DNA of 64,000 nt from PALSA-612 sp963791225 (GCA_963791225.1 CAWBRV010000008.1:744001-808000), one strand, 5' to 3'; positions 1-9,070 are shown, numbered from the stretch's first letter. The notes: generated by a model from the sequence alone, not told the origin. Numbers and translations are program-made.

Positions 1-1338
1 CATCAGGCGGGCCTGCGGCCGCCGGCCGACCGCGCCGTGCTGCCGGTCTTCGACGCCGTGCTCGCCGACATCGGCGACCAGCAGTCGATCCAGATGAGCC
101 TGTCGACGTTCTCGGGTCACCTCGGGAACATCGTCCGCATCCTCGCCGCCGCGGGGGAGCGCTCGCTCGTGCTGCTCGACGAGCTGGCGGCGGGCACCGA
201 CCCGGCCGAGGGCGCAGCGCTCGCACAGGCCCTGCTCGCGCGGCTCTCCGACCAGGCGCGGCTCACGCTCGTCACGACGCACTACGCGGAGCTGAAGGAG
301 TGGGCGAGCACGACCGAGGGGGCCGCGAACGCCGCGACGGCCTACGACGTCGAGACCGACACACCGCTCTACCGCGTGGCTCTCGGCCGGCCGGGCACCT
401 CGCATGCACTTCGCGTCGCCGAGCGGCTCGGGCTCGACCCGGTCGTCGTCGCGGATGCCCGTGGGCGCGTCGTCCCGGCCCTGCTGCGGGCCGAAGAGCT
501 GCTTGCCGAGGCCGAGCAGGCCGAGCGCGCGGCAAGCGAGGAGCGCGTCGCGTCGGAGCTGGCGCGCGCCGAGGCGGAGCGGCTGGTCCGGGAGGCCGAG
601 CAGCGGCAGGCGGCGCTCGAGGCGGAGATCGAGCGCGTGCGCTCATCCGCGGATGCCGAGCGGGCCTCGGCCCGCGCGGGCGCGCAGGAGGAGCTCCGCG
701 AGGCGCGGGCGGCGCTCGAGGCGCTCCGCGCGGAGATCCGGATCGCCGGCCAGCAGGAGCGCGCCCGCCGACGGGCGGAGCCGGTCGCAGCCCGCGCCGC
801 CGAGCGGCGGCGCGACCGCCGTCTCGGCGCCGCCGTCGAGGAGGCGGGCCGGGTCGAGCAGTCGCTACGCGCACTCGACGAGCCGCTGCCGGTGCTGGCG
901 CCGCTCGCGCCGGGGGACCCGGTCGAGGCGCGCGAGCTCGGCGTCCACGGCGTCGTCGCGGCGATCGAGGGCGACGAGGCCGAGGTCGTCGTCAGCGGCG
1001 GCCTGCGCGTCAGGCTGCCGCTCGCGAGGCTGAGTCCTGACGCGAGCCCGGCGTCGGCCGCAGAGCCGGAGCCCCGGGTGAAGGTGGTCGCGAGCGCGCG
1101 CGGGGACGCCTCGGACCAGCTCGACGTCCGCGGGATGCGGGCCGACGAGGCGCGTGAGGCCGTCCGTTCGTTCGTGGACGACGCTGCGCTCGCGGGGCTC
1201 CACGAGGTCACGGTCGTGCACGGCCGCGGCACCGGGGCGCTCAGGTCCGCCGTGCGCTCCGAGCTCGACGGCCATCCCCTCGTCGCGAAGCACGAGACGG
1301 GGTCGGCAGACGGCGCGACGGTTGCCGTGCTGACCTGA
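1..1338 (+). CDS. mutS2: Endonuclease MutS2, C-terminal part (5' end outside window)
   Basis: The frame is open from base 1, so only the last 445 residues are visible. Residues 34-43 carry the MutS-type ABC signature (LSTFSGHLGN). Residues 55-65 carry the Walker B segment (LVLLDELAAGT). A long Arg/Glu/Ala-rich helical stretch follows, about residues 145-290. The C-terminus is a Smr domain with DVRG near residue 375 and HGRGTG near 407. MutS2 proteins bind branched DNA or collided ribosomes and the Smr domain is a nuclease module. This order (ATPase, coiled helix, Smr) separates MutS2 from mismatch-repair MutS. The gene ends 52 bp before the next start. Identity is confident; the exact cellular role (anti-recombination or ribosome rescue) is not settled by sequence. 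Confidence 0.95.
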   Translation, partial: HQAGLRPPADRAVLPVFDAVLADIGDQQSIQMSLSTFSGHLGNIVRILAAAGERSLVLLDELAAGTDPAEGAALAQALLARLSDQARLTLVTTHYAELKEWASTTEGAANAATAYDVETDTPLYRVALGRPGTSHALRVAERLGLDPVVVADARGRVVPALLRAEELLAEAEQAERAASEERVASELARAEAERLVREAEQRQAALEAEIERVRSSADAERASARAGAQEELREARAALEALRAEIRIAGQQERARRRAEPVAARAAERRRDRRLGAAVEEAGRVEQSLRALDEPLPVLAPLAPGDPVEARELGVHGVVAAIEGDEAEVVVSGGLRVRLPLARLSPDASPASAAEPEPRVKVVASARGDASDQLDVRGMRADEAREAVRSFVDDAALAGLHEVTVVHGRGTGALRSAVRSELDGHPLVAKHETGSADGATVAVLT

Positions 1339-1390
1339 TCCGCACAAAGGCAATACTGGACGCGGAATCGTTCAACTGGGGGAAAACACC

Positions 1391-1930
1391 ATGAGATCCG
1401 CGCTCACCATCGTCGCCACGACGGCGCTCGTCGTGGTCGCCATGCTCGCCTCGTTCAGGATCTGGTCGACGCCGGCATCGTCGGCTGCGACCTCGAAGCA
1501 GGCCAATTTCCTGCTGCTGCCGCCTGCGGCGCCCGCAGGCCAGATGGTGCTCTACGGCCACGTCAAGAAGCTCAAGCCCGTAGGCGGTCACTACGAGCTC
1601 GGCTTCGACCCGGCCTGGTTCACGAGCGGCATCACCGCCAGCCGCGCCCACAAGGAGGACACGGGCTCGAGCGACGTGCCGAACGACAATTACACCGTCG
1701 AGGAGGGGCACCGCCTGCTCTGGTACATCCTCCCCGCGGGCGCCCGCATCACCGTGCTCACGAATCAGGCGACGAAGGGCATCTCCGCGACACCGATCCC
1801 GGTCGCAGAGCTGTCGCGGATCGTGAACGGCGGCAAGCACCGCAAGCTGTTCGAGCCCCTCGACTCGGGCGTCTGGATCCGCGTCCACAACGACACGGTC
1901 AAGGAGCTCGACCAGCAGTACAAGCCCTAA
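1391..1930 (+). CDS. Exported or membrane-anchored protein of unknown function
   Basis: A 179-residue protein with an N-terminal hydrophobic segment (about residues 5-22) after MRSA, so it is probably exported or anchored with its body outside. The rest is soluble and mixed alpha/beta, with no family I recognise. It has an aromatic, histidine-containing middle (HYELGFDPAWF) and no cysteines. The ATG follows a GGGGGAAAACACC stretch that can act as a Shine-Dalgarno. It converges on the haem peroxidase gene, with only 10 bp between the two stop codons. It follows mutS2 but has its own spacing, and a functional link is not evident. Confidence 0.7.
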   Translation: MRSALTIVATTALVVVAMLASFRIWSTPASSAATSKQANFLLLPPAAPAGQMVLYGHVKKLKPVGGHYELGFDPAWFTSGITASRAHKEDTGSSDVPNDNYTVEEGHRLLWYILPAGARITVLTNQATKGISATPIPVAELSRIVNGGKHRKLFEPLDSGVWIRVHNDTVKELDQQYKP

Positions 1931-1940
1931 CCGCGACTGC

Positions 1941-3530
1941 TCACTGACCCCTGTTCTTCGGATCGACGCCTGCGAAGGTCAGGAAGTCGACCATGCGGAA
2001 ATCGCCACGGTCCCGCGAGGGCAGGCTCGGGCGCCAACGCGGGTCGTAGGAGAGATATGAAGCAGGGTCGCTCCTGAGCAGGCCCGTGATCACCTCGGCG
2101 ACGATGCGGCCGCCGACCGGCCCCAGATGCAGACCGTCCTCGATCAGCTCGGCTTCCTTGAGCGTGTAGTACCAGAGTGGAGTCGAGTGCTCGAGGCCGA
2201 GCCCGAAACCGTTCAGCTCTTCGAGATCGGCGGACTCGAGGGGTGTGACGCCCATCTTGCGCGCGAGCATCTGGCCGGAGGGCAACTCCCAGGTCACGTG
2301 TCGGAGCAGCGTGCGCACGGGAAGCACGGTCGGGCCGCTGTGCGAGGCGATGGCGCTGATCGGCAGGTGGAAGAGCGGGGTCGAGATTCTCGTGTCGATC
2401 CGCTTGTTGTGCTTCACCTGGCCGTCGCCGAAGTCGAAGAACGTCTGCCAGCCGACGAACCGGCGTGCGGCGCGGAAGCCGCCGCGGAGGTCGGCCGGGT
2501 CTGACTCCGGACTCGACCCGTCGAAGATGAGCCCGAAGAACGGCTTGCCCTGGTCGCCCGCCAGATTTGCGCGGTAGGAGGGCCGGACCATGGAGTGGCC
2601 GAAGCGGTAGGCGGCGGCCTGGAACTCGACCGGGATGAACGCCTCGCTCTTCCGCGGCCGGTAGAAGCGTGGGCCGCGGCCCATGATCGCGTTGACGAGC
2701 GGTTGGCCGACGAAGAGCGGCAGGAACTCGTGCAGGATCATCCACTGGTAGTGCCAGGTCGTGAGTCGCCGCGCCTGCGTGTAGAGCTCGAGCGTGTCGT
2801 TCGTGCCTTCGGCTCGCAACCGGTCGACGACGCGGTTGTGAAAGAGCAGGAAGGCTGCTTGCATGCCGGCGATGATCACGTGCTCGTCGTTGCGCGGGTC
2901 GGCGATGACCGCGGTTCCGTCCGGCATTCGCGGGACGTCTTCGAACAGGCCGCCGGGCTCGACCTTCACCTTGGCGCGGTCCGAGGGGTCGTAGAGCTGC
3001 GGTGAGCCGACCGGCCCGGCTCCGTAGACCGAGTCGAGGTCGAAGGACGGGGTGCGCCCGTTCGGGGAGGCGGTCGGCGACGCCGGGTGGCCGAGCGGCG
3101 AGGACAGGTCGAAGGTCATGTCGTGATCCATGAACTGACCCATGAACGTCGTGCCTGCCGTGTGCGTCGGATTGTCCGGGTTGTGGACGGACAGCGACGG
3201 GTCGGTGATCAGCAGCACCGGCCCGCGGTCGAGTTGGTCGCGGGCGTCGAGGATCCCGTCCGGCGACCCGATCTCGACCAGCGCCGCTTCGAGGCCCTGC
3301 CTGGACGGATCCACGAACGGCGGCATCCGGTCGAAGATCCGGCCGAAGTGCGTGGTGATGCCCGGCGCCGAATGGCGCGCGTGCTTGACGGGCGCCGCGG
3401 TCGCGGCACGGGCGCCGGACAGGCCGAACGCACCGCTCGTCCCGACCGCGACGGCTCCGACCGCGGCCGTACCGATGAACTTGCGGCGTGTGACGCCGCT
3501 CGAGGTCTGGATGTCGTCGTGCTCTGTCAT
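1941..3530 (-). CDS. Tat-exported animal-type haem peroxidase
   Basis: A 529-residue protein of the bacterial branch of the animal haem peroxidase family. A twin-arginine signal (TRRKFIG, Arg15-Arg16, then an Ala/Val/Gly hydrophobic run) predicts folded export. The distal haem motif GQFMDHD has His136. The proximal motif FGHSM has His312 in the usual position. An HNRVVDRL helix near 231 corresponds to the family's HN-R element. It presumably uses peroxide to oxidise organic or halide substrates outside the membrane; the substrate is unknown. I chose ATG 3530 because it follows GGAGAGGAGC and forms an ATGA overlap with the stop of the small upstream gene. A start at 3674 would lie inside that gene. 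Last gene of a three-gene exported-protein unit. Confidence 0.9.
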   Translation of the reverse strand: MTEHDDIQTSSGVTRRKFIGTAAVGAVAVGTSGAFGLSGARAATAAPVKHARHSAPGITTHFGRIFDRMPPFVDPSRQGLEAALVEIGSPDGILDARDQLDRGPVLLITDPSLSVHNPDNPTHTAGTTFMGQFMDHDMTFDLSSPLGHPASPTASPNGRTPSFDLDSVYGAGPVGSPQLYDPSDRAKVKVEPGGLFEDVPRMPDGTAVIADPRNDEHVIIAGMQAAFLLFHNRVVDRLRAEGTNDTLELYTQARRLTTWHYQWMILHEFLPLFVGQPLVNAIMGRGPRFYRPRKSEAFIPVEFQAAAYRFGHSMVRPSYRANLAGDQGKPFFGLIFDGSSPESDPADLRGGFRAARRFVGWQTFFDFGDGQVKHNKRIDTRISTPLFHLPISAIASHSGPTVLPVRTLLRHVTWELPSGQMLARKMGVTPLESADLEELNGFGLGLEHSTPLWYYTLKEAELIEDGLHLGPVGGRIVAEVITGLLRSDPASYLSYDPRWRPSLPSRDRGDFRMVDFLTFAGVDPKNRGQ

Positions 3531-3823
3531 AGCTTGCTCCTCTCCAGCCGCAGTTCGGGTTGGACGCGTGTCTCTTCCGACACGGCCTCGCAGATGTGGA
3601 CGCACGACAGCGACGCACGCTCGGCGATCTGGCGCACGCTCTCGATCGACGTCGCCTCGTACAGGTGGAAGCACGTCTCGTCCTGGGGGACGAAGATCGA
3701 GCGCAGGTACCGCACCGGCGTGCCGTGCCGGCTCAGCTCCTCGGCGACCTGCCGCGCGTGCTCTCCCAGCTTCCGCGCTTCCGCGGTGCGGGAGACCGAG
3801 AACTCGAGCAGGAAGGTTCTCAT
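3527..3823 (-). CDS. Small SCO4226/DUF4242-like protein
   Basis: A 98-residue protein without a signal peptide. The segment from YLRSIFVPQDETCFHLYEA through IRQIAER-like sequence (written here VRQIAER) resembles the compact alpha/beta fold of the nickel-binding SCO4226/DUF4242 family, where small ferredoxin-like domains dimerise. A paralogue lies at 42173-42466, also beside a LuxR-type regulator. Its stop overlaps the start of the haem peroxidase (ATGA), so the two are translationally coupled. The longer frame reaching 4165 runs antisense through the neighbouring gene and is not used. No Shine-Dalgarno is visible before ATG 3823. Metal binding is inferred from the family only. Confidence 0.72.
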   Translation of the reverse strand: MRTFLLEFSVSRTAEARKLGEHARQVAEELSRHGTPVRYLRSIFVPQDETCFHLYEATSIESVRQIAERASLSCVHICEAVSEETRVQPELRLERSKL

Positions 3824-3879
3824 CGAGGAGGAGGGTCGAGGGCTCCTCGTCTGAGGAGAGCCCTGGTTCGGTTCGCCCT

Positions 3880-4482
3880 CTAGCCGCCGTTGTAGGGATG
3901 GACGAGCTCGTTGAAGCCCGAGAACAGGCCGGCAGGGTTCGGGTACCACAGCCAGACGTGCAGCGTGATCAGGTTCGGGTGCCAGAAGCCGAATGCTGCT
4001 CCCGAGCCGGGCGCCGTCTTCGGGCAGGCGTCCTGGGACGCTGCCGGTACGAAGGTGCCGTCCGCGTAGTGACAGGCCGCCCCGAAGGCTCCATAGCGGG
4101 CTCCCGGCAGAGGCGCCGTCGTCGGCTTCTCGGTGAACACCCACTCGAGCGCTCCGAGCTGCCACCGCGACCCGCGCTTGAGGTAGACGAGGATCGCCGG
4201 CTTCGTCACGTCGAACCCCTTGGCCTTCGGGTTCATGAAGTGGTAGCCCATGTTCGGGATCATCTTCGTGATGATCTGGTAGCCGTCCGCCTTCGCGGCG
4301 TCGAGGCTCGTCGCGTACTTGGCTGTTGCGAGGCGCGCGCGGGCGAGCGTCGAGGCGAGAACTGCATCGCTCGTCGTGGCCGTTGCCTTCTTCGTCGGGG
4401 TGGCCGCACCTGACCCTGTCGCGACGACGGCGGCTGCGGCCGAGACGGCGACGAGTGCGGCGATGAGAATTGATCTGCGCAT
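3880..4482 (-). CDS. Secreted protein of unknown function, 'HxWxWxxNPxGxF' type
   Basis: A 200-residue protein with a Sec-type signal peptide (about residues 1-27, MRRS then a hydrophobic core ending near GSGAA). The mature part has a conserved-looking core: an MGYHFMNP segment, a VYLKRG/LGALEWVF strand pair, then HPNLITLHVWLWYPNPAGLF close to the C-terminus. I have seen this His/Trp-rich end in other actinobacterial hypothetical secreted proteins, but no function is established to my knowledge. A strong GCAGGAGGAACC precedes the ATG. It is the first gene of the unit that ends in the haem peroxidase and is separated from the LuxR regulator gene by 84 bp of likely promoter. Confidence 0.75.
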   Translation of the reverse strand: MRRSILIAALVAVSAAAAVVATGSGAATPTKKATATTSDAVLASTLARARLATAKYATSLDAAKADGYQIITKMIPNMGYHFMNPKAKGFDVTKPAILVYLKRGSRWQLGALEWVFTEKPTTAPLPGARYGAFGAACHYADGTFVPAASQDACPKTAPGSGAAFGFWHPNLITLHVWLWYPNPAGLFSGFNELVHPYNGG

Positions 4483-4542
4483 GGTTCCTCCTGCGGTTGA
4501 CTTCTGCGCTGAAGCTACGTCCGCGCAGGCCGAGCCGAAATG

Positions 4543-4554
4543 CCCGATACCGGG
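4543..4554. promoter_or_regulatory. Inverted repeat in the promoter region of the peroxidase unit
   Basis: CCCG-ATAC-CGGG is a perfect 4 bp inverted repeat in the 84 bp between the LuxR gene's stop and the start of the secreted-protein gene. On the minus strand a TAGCTT box (4510-4515) lies downstream of it. It could be an operator for the adjacent regulator, but a 4+4 palindrome in GC-rich DNA is weak evidence. Confidence 0.25.
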
Positions 4555-4566
4555 ACTCTTTGGGTG

Positions 4567-7326
4567 CTACGCCGAAGCGGTAAGGCGGCGCGGGAGCTGG
4601 TTGCGCGAGTGGATGCCGAGCTTCGCGTAGACGTGCTTCAGGTGCCGCTCGACCGTGTTAACAGTGATGAACAGGGCGCCTGCGATCTCCTTGTTGGAGA
4701 GCCCGTCCGCCGCCAGCTCGGCGACGCGAGCCTCGGCCGGCGTCAGCTCTCCTGGTGCAGCCGGGCGCCGCGCTCCGACCCGCGCGGTCTCCGAGCGTGC
4801 GGTCTCCGCCCATCCGTGCGACCCGATCTCCTCGAACTCGGCGACTGCGCGCTCGAGCGATCGCCGTGCCGCGCCCCACTTCTTCAGGCGCCGCTGGACT
4901 CGCCCGAGCGCGAACAGCGTCCTGGCACTGTCGAAGCGGAGGCCGAGCGCGCCGTACGCATCCGCCGCGTGTTCGAGCGCCCCGGCAGCTGCGTCGTCCC
5001 ATCCCCTCTCGGCCAGGGCGATCAGCCCCGCTCCGCGCTCCGCACTCGCGTGTCCCCACGGATGAGACTGGGCCTTTGCCAGCTCTGCCAGGCGGTCGTT
5101 GACCACATGCGCCCTTTCGACCTCGCCCAGCTCGACGAGCGCCTCCACGAGCTCCGGCGCGACCGGGAACACGCCGGGCTCGTCGATTCCCTCCCGGCTC
5201 GTGTACTCCCAGACCCCGCCGAGCTCGTGAGCCGCCCGCTGCGAGTCGCCCGCGAAGAGCGCGGCGATCCCCCGGGCGCGGACCGCCTCCAGCTGGTCCC
5301 AACGGACACCGGTCGCCTCGGCGCGCGCGATCGCCTCGGACGCCCAGCGGTCCGCCTCCTGCGGAAGCCCGCGCCCGGCGGCAAGGAGCGCACGGCACCG
5401 CTCGTACATGGGCCAGAGAAGGATGTCCCGCTCGGAGGGCTCGGCCCATTCGTCGAGCAGGCGCTCCGCCGCCTGCCAGGCGCCGACGCGCACCTCGAGC
5501 TCGCACACGTGGAGGCGCTGGAGCACGTGGGAGATCGGCTCGCCTCGCTCCTCGGCGAGCGACAGCAGGCCGGTGAGCACGGGCCGCGCCTGCTCCACCT
5601 CGCCGCGCCAGACGAGCTGCTGGCCTGCAATCCGCTCGATCGAGGCGACCATGTACCCGCCCGCTTCCGACGCGGCGCGGAAGCGCCGGCACACGCGGTC
5701 GATCCGGCGGCCGGCCAGAGCGCGTGCCCACGCGAGGCCGTAGAGGACGTCTCGGTAGGGATCGACTCCGGCGCGCCGACTGAGGGGGAGCATCTCGAGC
5801 AGCCAGGCTTCGGCCTCGCGGACCCCGGCGACCTGCGTGACCAGCTGGTTGATTGCGAACTCGACGCGGACGATGGCGTGCAGGCGCGGGTCGGATCTGC
5901 TCTCTGCCAGAGCCAGCTCGAGATAGCGCAACACTTCGTCGTTGCCCGTGATCTCGCCGCCGGGCATGAGCAGGTATCCCCGGACGCGAGGCTCGCCGTG
6001 AGGCAGCGTCTCCAGCTCGGGCGAGAGCAGGTCGGTCACCCGCCGCTTCTCGCCTGCGAAGCAAAGGTAGTCGGCGAGCGTGAGCAGCCGGTCGGGTCGC
6101 TCGGGTGCCGCGGGCGGCGTCAGGCGCAGCGCCTGCTCGGCGAGGACGACGGCGTCCAGCACGGCCCCCCGGCCGGCGGCGTCGGCGGCCGCTGCGGCGA
6201 CCTCTCCGGCGAGTCGCTCGTCGGGGCTGGCGGTCGCGAGCGCGAGGTGCCGGACCCGGAGCCTGCCGTCCGCCGTCACCCGTGAAAGGTCGAGATGGAG
6301 CGCCTGTCGCTCCTCCGGCCCGGCGCGTGAGAGCGCAGCCTCGGCGAGCAGCGGATGCGAGGGACGCGCCCGGTTGCCGTCGACGAGTACGACCCCGGCT
6401 GCGACCGCCGCGTCGACTGTGTCGGCGTCCGTGAGCTCGACGAGCTGCGACTGCCGGATTTCGCCGCTGAGCGCGAGAGCGAGCAGGAGCCTCCGCACCG
6501 GCGCCGGAAGCGCCGCCACTCGCGTCCCGAGCATGTCCTCGACGCGCTCGGGAACCGGCAGGGCCTCTCCGATTCGCGGCGTCGGGCGGGCGACCAACGT
6601 CCTGCCGACCTCCAGCACGAACAGCGGAGAGCCACGTGTCGACTCGAAGACCTGCCGCACGACCCGCCGCGGCAACGTCAGCCCGAGACGCTGAGAGAGG
6701 AGTTGCCGCGTCGCGCCGAGACTCAGCCGTCCGACCTTGACCTGCTCGACGCGTCCGCTCTCGAGACCGCTCTCGAGCTCGGACGGACTGCCCGGGCGTC
6801 GTGCCAGCAGGAAGACGACCGACCGCCCGACGAGACGGCGTCCCGCGAAGGCGAGAACGTCGGCCGAGGCGCTGTCCAGCCACTGCACGTCGTCCACTGC
6901 GACCACGATCGGCTCGTGATCCGAGAGGGCACGGAGCGTGTTCAGGAAGCCCGACGAGATCGCGAACGCGTCCGGCGGCGCGCCTGTCGGCTCGGCCTGG
7001 AAGAGCGCGATCCGGAGCGCCCGAATCTGCGGCTGCGGCACGTGCGGCAACACCTCGAGCTCGATCCCGTGGAGCAGATCGGCGACTGCCGCGAACGACA
7101 GCTCTGCCTCTGCGCTGCTCGCCTGAGCCGACAGGACACGCCGGCCGTGCCGGGCGGCGATCGCCACGGCCTCACGCCAGAGCGTCGTCTTGCCGACGCC
7201 CGGCTCGCCGGTCAGGACGACGGCGGCCGTGTCCGCGTCCGGCGCAAGGGCGCGCTCCAGCACGTCGAGTTCAGGTTCTCGCCCGACGACCTCGCCGCAG
7301 GATCGCGTGACCGTCTGCTGATGCAT
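4567..7326 (-). CDS. Large LuxR-family transcriptional regulator with ATPase domain (LAL type)
   Basis: A 919-residue LAL-type regulator. An AAA/STAND ATPase domain begins near residue 15, with Walker A GEPGVGKTT (40-48) and a Walker B-like VAVDDVQWLD around residue 130. A long helical-repeat middle (TPR/MalT-like) follows. A C-terminal LuxR helix-turn-helix begins at LTPAEARVAELAADGLSNKE (about 861-919). Such proteins act as ligand- and ATP-gated activators. ATG 7326 is chosen because VGREPELDVLERAL normally sits near the N-terminus of the family; the same frame stays open to 8499 only by running antisense through two other genes. It lies upstream of the peroxidase unit on the same strand. 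It is paralogous to the regulator at 42568-45303, and control of the neighbouring exported proteins is inferred. Confidence 0.9.
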   Translation of the reverse strand: MHQQTVTRSCGEVVGREPELDVLERALAPDADTAAVVLTGEPGVGKTTLWREAVAIAARHGRRVLSAQASSAEAELSFAAVADLLHGIELEVLPHVPQPQIRALRIALFQAEPTGAPPDAFAISSGFLNTLRALSDHEPIVVAVDDVQWLDSASADVLAFAGRRLVGRSVVFLLARRPGSPSELESGLESGRVEQVKVGRLSLGATRQLLSQRLGLTLPRRVVRQVFESTRGSPLFVLEVGRTLVARPTPRIGEALPVPERVEDMLGTRVAALPAPVRRLLLALALSGEIRQSQLVELTDADTVDAAVAAGVVLVDGNRARPSHPLLAEAALSRAGPEERQALHLDLSRVTADGRLRVRHLALATASPDERLAGEVAAAAADAAGRGAVLDAVVLAEQALRLTPPAAPERPDRLLTLADYLCFAGEKRRVTDLLSPELETLPHGEPRVRGYLLMPGGEITGNDEVLRYLELALAESRSDPRLHAIVRVEFAINQLVTQVAGVREAEAWLLEMLPLSRRAGVDPYRDVLYGLAWARALAGRRIDRVCRRFRAASEAGGYMVASIERIAGQQLVWRGEVEQARPVLTGLLSLAEERGEPISHVLQRLHVCELEVRVGAWQAAERLLDEWAEPSERDILLWPMYERCRALLAAGRGLPQEADRWASEAIARAEATGVRWDQLEAVRARGIAALFAGDSQRAAHELGGVWEYTSREGIDEPGVFPVAPELVEALVELGEVERAHVVNDRLAELAKAQSHPWGHASAERGAGLIALAERGWDDAAAGALEHAADAYGALGLRFDSARTLFALGRVQRRLKKWGAARRSLERAVAEFEEIGSHGWAETARSETARVGARRPAAPGELTPAEARVAELAADGLSNKEIAGALFITVNTVERHLKHVYAKLGIHSRNQLPRRLTASA

Positions 7327-7376
7327 GTTCGCCCCAGGGTGGGATAGCACAGGTGGGGGCGCGAGACAAACCGCGC

Positions 7377-7988
7377 TCAGGCGATCTCGACCGCGTAGAG
7401 GTCGTACGGGAAGCGGTCGAGCACGGCCTGACGCGGGTCGGGCACGGTGAAAAAGCGCTCGAGCGCGAGCTCGTCCAGCCACGCGAGCTCGGGGCGCAGC
7501 TCGATCATCCGGCGGATTGCGGTCCGGTCGCCGCCGAGGGCGACCGCCTCGAGCCGGTCGCGGTGCGGCTCGAGCACTCGCGCCGTGACCTCGCCCGCCT
7601 CGTCCAGGAGCACCCTGGCCTGCTCCTCGCGGCGTCTTCGGAAGCGGTTCGCCGACGAGCCGCCCGCGCGGTGGCGGCCGTGGACGAGCCGCTGGCCGAC
7701 CTTGGACGCGACCAGTTCTTCGCCGTCGAAGACGCCGACGGCGTAGCCGCCGAGCCGCACGAGCACCGCGCCGGCGACGTGGTTCTCGGCGATCGCGTCC
7801 AGCAGCGGGCCGACGCGGACGACGTCGTACTCGCCCTCGTGCGCGAGCGTAAACGGCGGCCGGACGACGACCCGGTCGTCCGACGTCTCGAAGCGTGCCT
7901 CGCCGTCTGCGTAGACCGAACGGCCCGGCGCCCCCTCCAGCGGAGCGAGCCGTTTCGCAGCGTTTGCCCGCCCGACGTACCGGCTCAT
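7377..7988 (-). CDS. acVLRF1-like peptidyl-tRNA hydrolase / release-factor homologue
   Basis: A 203-residue protein resembling the actinobacterial VLRF1 family, relatives of eRF1 and Vms1/ANKZF1 thought to hydrolyse peptidyl-tRNA on stalled ribosomes. The family core is visible: GAVLVRLGGYAVGVFDGEEL, then KVGQRLVHGRHRAGG, then NRFRRRREEQ (about residues 73-123). In the catalytic loop I read GGSSANR (109-115). From memory, family members and eRF1-type enzymes have a glutamine here and none is visible. The ATG overlaps the stop of the upstream glycosyltransferase (ATGA), so it is the second gene of that unit. An inactive or divergent member is possible. Confidence 0.7.
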   Translation of the reverse strand: MSRYVGRANAAKRLAPLEGAPGRSVYADGEARFETSDDRVVVRPPFTLAHEGEYDVVRVGPLLDAIAENHVAGAVLVRLGGYAVGVFDGEELVASKVGQRLVHGRHRAGGSSANRFRRRREEQARVLLDEAGEVTARVLEPHRDRLEAVALGGDRTAIRRMIELRPELAWLDELALERFFTVPDPRQAVLDRFPYDLYAVEIA

Positions 7989-9058
7989 GCGCCGGCGGCG
8001 AGGCGCCGGTAGACGTCCTCGTGCGCCCGGGCGGTCGATCCCCAGCTGAACAGCCGCGCGCGCGCCAGGCCGCGCTCCACGTACGGCCCCGGATCGGTGA
8101 GGACGGCCTCGATCGCGCGTGCCATGTCGCTCGGAGACGAGGGGTCGAACAGCTCGGCCGCGTCGCCGCACACCTCCGGCAGCGAGGCCGCGTTCGATGC
8201 GGCGACCGGGCACCCACAGGCCATCGCCTCGAGCGGCGGCAGGCCGAAGCCCTCGTAGAGGCTCGGGAAGACGAGCGCCGACGCCGTTCGGTAGAGCCTG
8301 ACGAGCTCGTCGTAGGACACGCGGCCACGGTTCTCGACCCCGTTGGGAAGTGTCGCCGCGTGGCCGGTTCCGGTGAGCACGAGTGCGAGCCCGGGACGCT
8401 GGCTCCGCACGCGCGCGAACGCTTCGTAGAGCCGGGCGTGGTTCTTGTGCGGCCACGGGTTCGCCGGGTAGAGCAGGAACGGCTCGCGCGGCTCGTCACC
8501 CGGCGTGAGGCGCTCGTGGTCGACGCCGAGGGGGATCGAGACGACGCGTGCCGGATCGATCCCGTACCGGACGAGGAGCGTCTCGCGGGCGTGCTCCGAG
8601 ATGGCGATCACGATCCGGCTCGACATGACCGCCTGCTTGTAGACCACGCGCCGGTAGGCGAGCTCGGCCCTGGAGAAGAATTGCGGAAAGAGCTCGTGCT
8701 GCAGGTCGTGGACGGTCACCGCCGCGGGCGGCCGGTCACCGGGCGGGGGGAGGGTCACGGTGAGCGGGAAGTGGATCGCGTCCAGCGTGTCCAGCCGTAG
8801 CGCGCGACGAAGCCGGCCCGGCGCCACCCAGGCGCGCGACATCGCGGCGACACGCCCCGCCGTCGTCGTGCTCGCCCGGTACTCGGCGACGACCCGCGTC
8901 GGCAGGCCGTCCGCGGCATCCGGCGCGATCGAGGGCACGAAGGCCTCGTACTCGAGCTCGCCGGATCGCGCGAGCGCGCGCGTCAGCTCCCGCGCGTACG
9001 TCTCCGACCCGCCGACGACGCCCGGCACCAGCGTCAGGAGGCTGATCCCCACCCTCAC
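7985..9058 (-). CDS. Family 4 glycosyltransferase
   Basis: A 357-residue GT-B glycosyltransferase of the GT4 type. The N-terminal domain starts RVGISLLTLVPGVVGGSE with the glycine-rich loop. VTVHDLQHELFPQFF is the acceptor-side segment. The C-terminal nucleotide-sugar domain has FPSLYEGFGLPPLEAMACG, the EX7E-type motif. It transfers a sugar from a nucleotide sugar to an unknown acceptor at the inner face of the membrane. The start is GTG 9058, preceded six bases upstream by TAGGCT with no Shine-Dalgarno. It is the first gene of a two-gene unit with the VLRF1 homologue and an outlier of the glycan region to the right. Confidence 0.9.
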   Translation of the reverse strand: MRVGISLLTLVPGVVGGSETYARELTRALARSGELEYEAFVPSIAPDAADGLPTRVVAEYRASTTTAGRVAAMSRAWVAPGRLRRALRLDTLDAIHFPLTVTLPPPGDRPPAAVTVHDLQHELFPQFFSRAELAYRRVVYKQAVMSSRIVIAISEHARETLLVRYGIDPARVVSIPLGVDHERLTPGDEPREPFLLYPANPWPHKNHARLYEAFARVRSQRPGLALVLTGTGHAATLPNGVENRGRVSYDELVRLYRTASALVFPSLYEGFGLPPLEAMACGCPVAASNAASLPEVCGDAAELFDPSSPSDMARAIEAVLTDPGPYVERGLARARLFSWGSTARAHEDVYRRLAAGA

Positions 9059-9064
9059 GCTGCG

Positions 9065-9070
9065 AGCCTA
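9065..9070 (-). promoter_or_regulatory. -10-like box for the leaderless GT4 gene
   Basis: TAGGCT on the minus strand is followed by exactly six bases (CGCAGC) and then GTG 9058. This spacing would place the transcription start on the start codon. Its first three bases are the TAG stop codon of the upstream cation transporter. Confidence 0.45.

Noticed and set aside
1927..3618. 563-codon minus-strand frame
   Set aside because: An alternative frame of the haem peroxidase gene, Arg/Pro-rich, without motifs.
7327..8499. Extension of the LuxR frame to 1310 codons
   Set aside because: The extra part is antisense to the VLRF1 and glycosyltransferase genes and reads as low-complexity Arg/Pro sequence. 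LuxR homology starts at ATG 7326.
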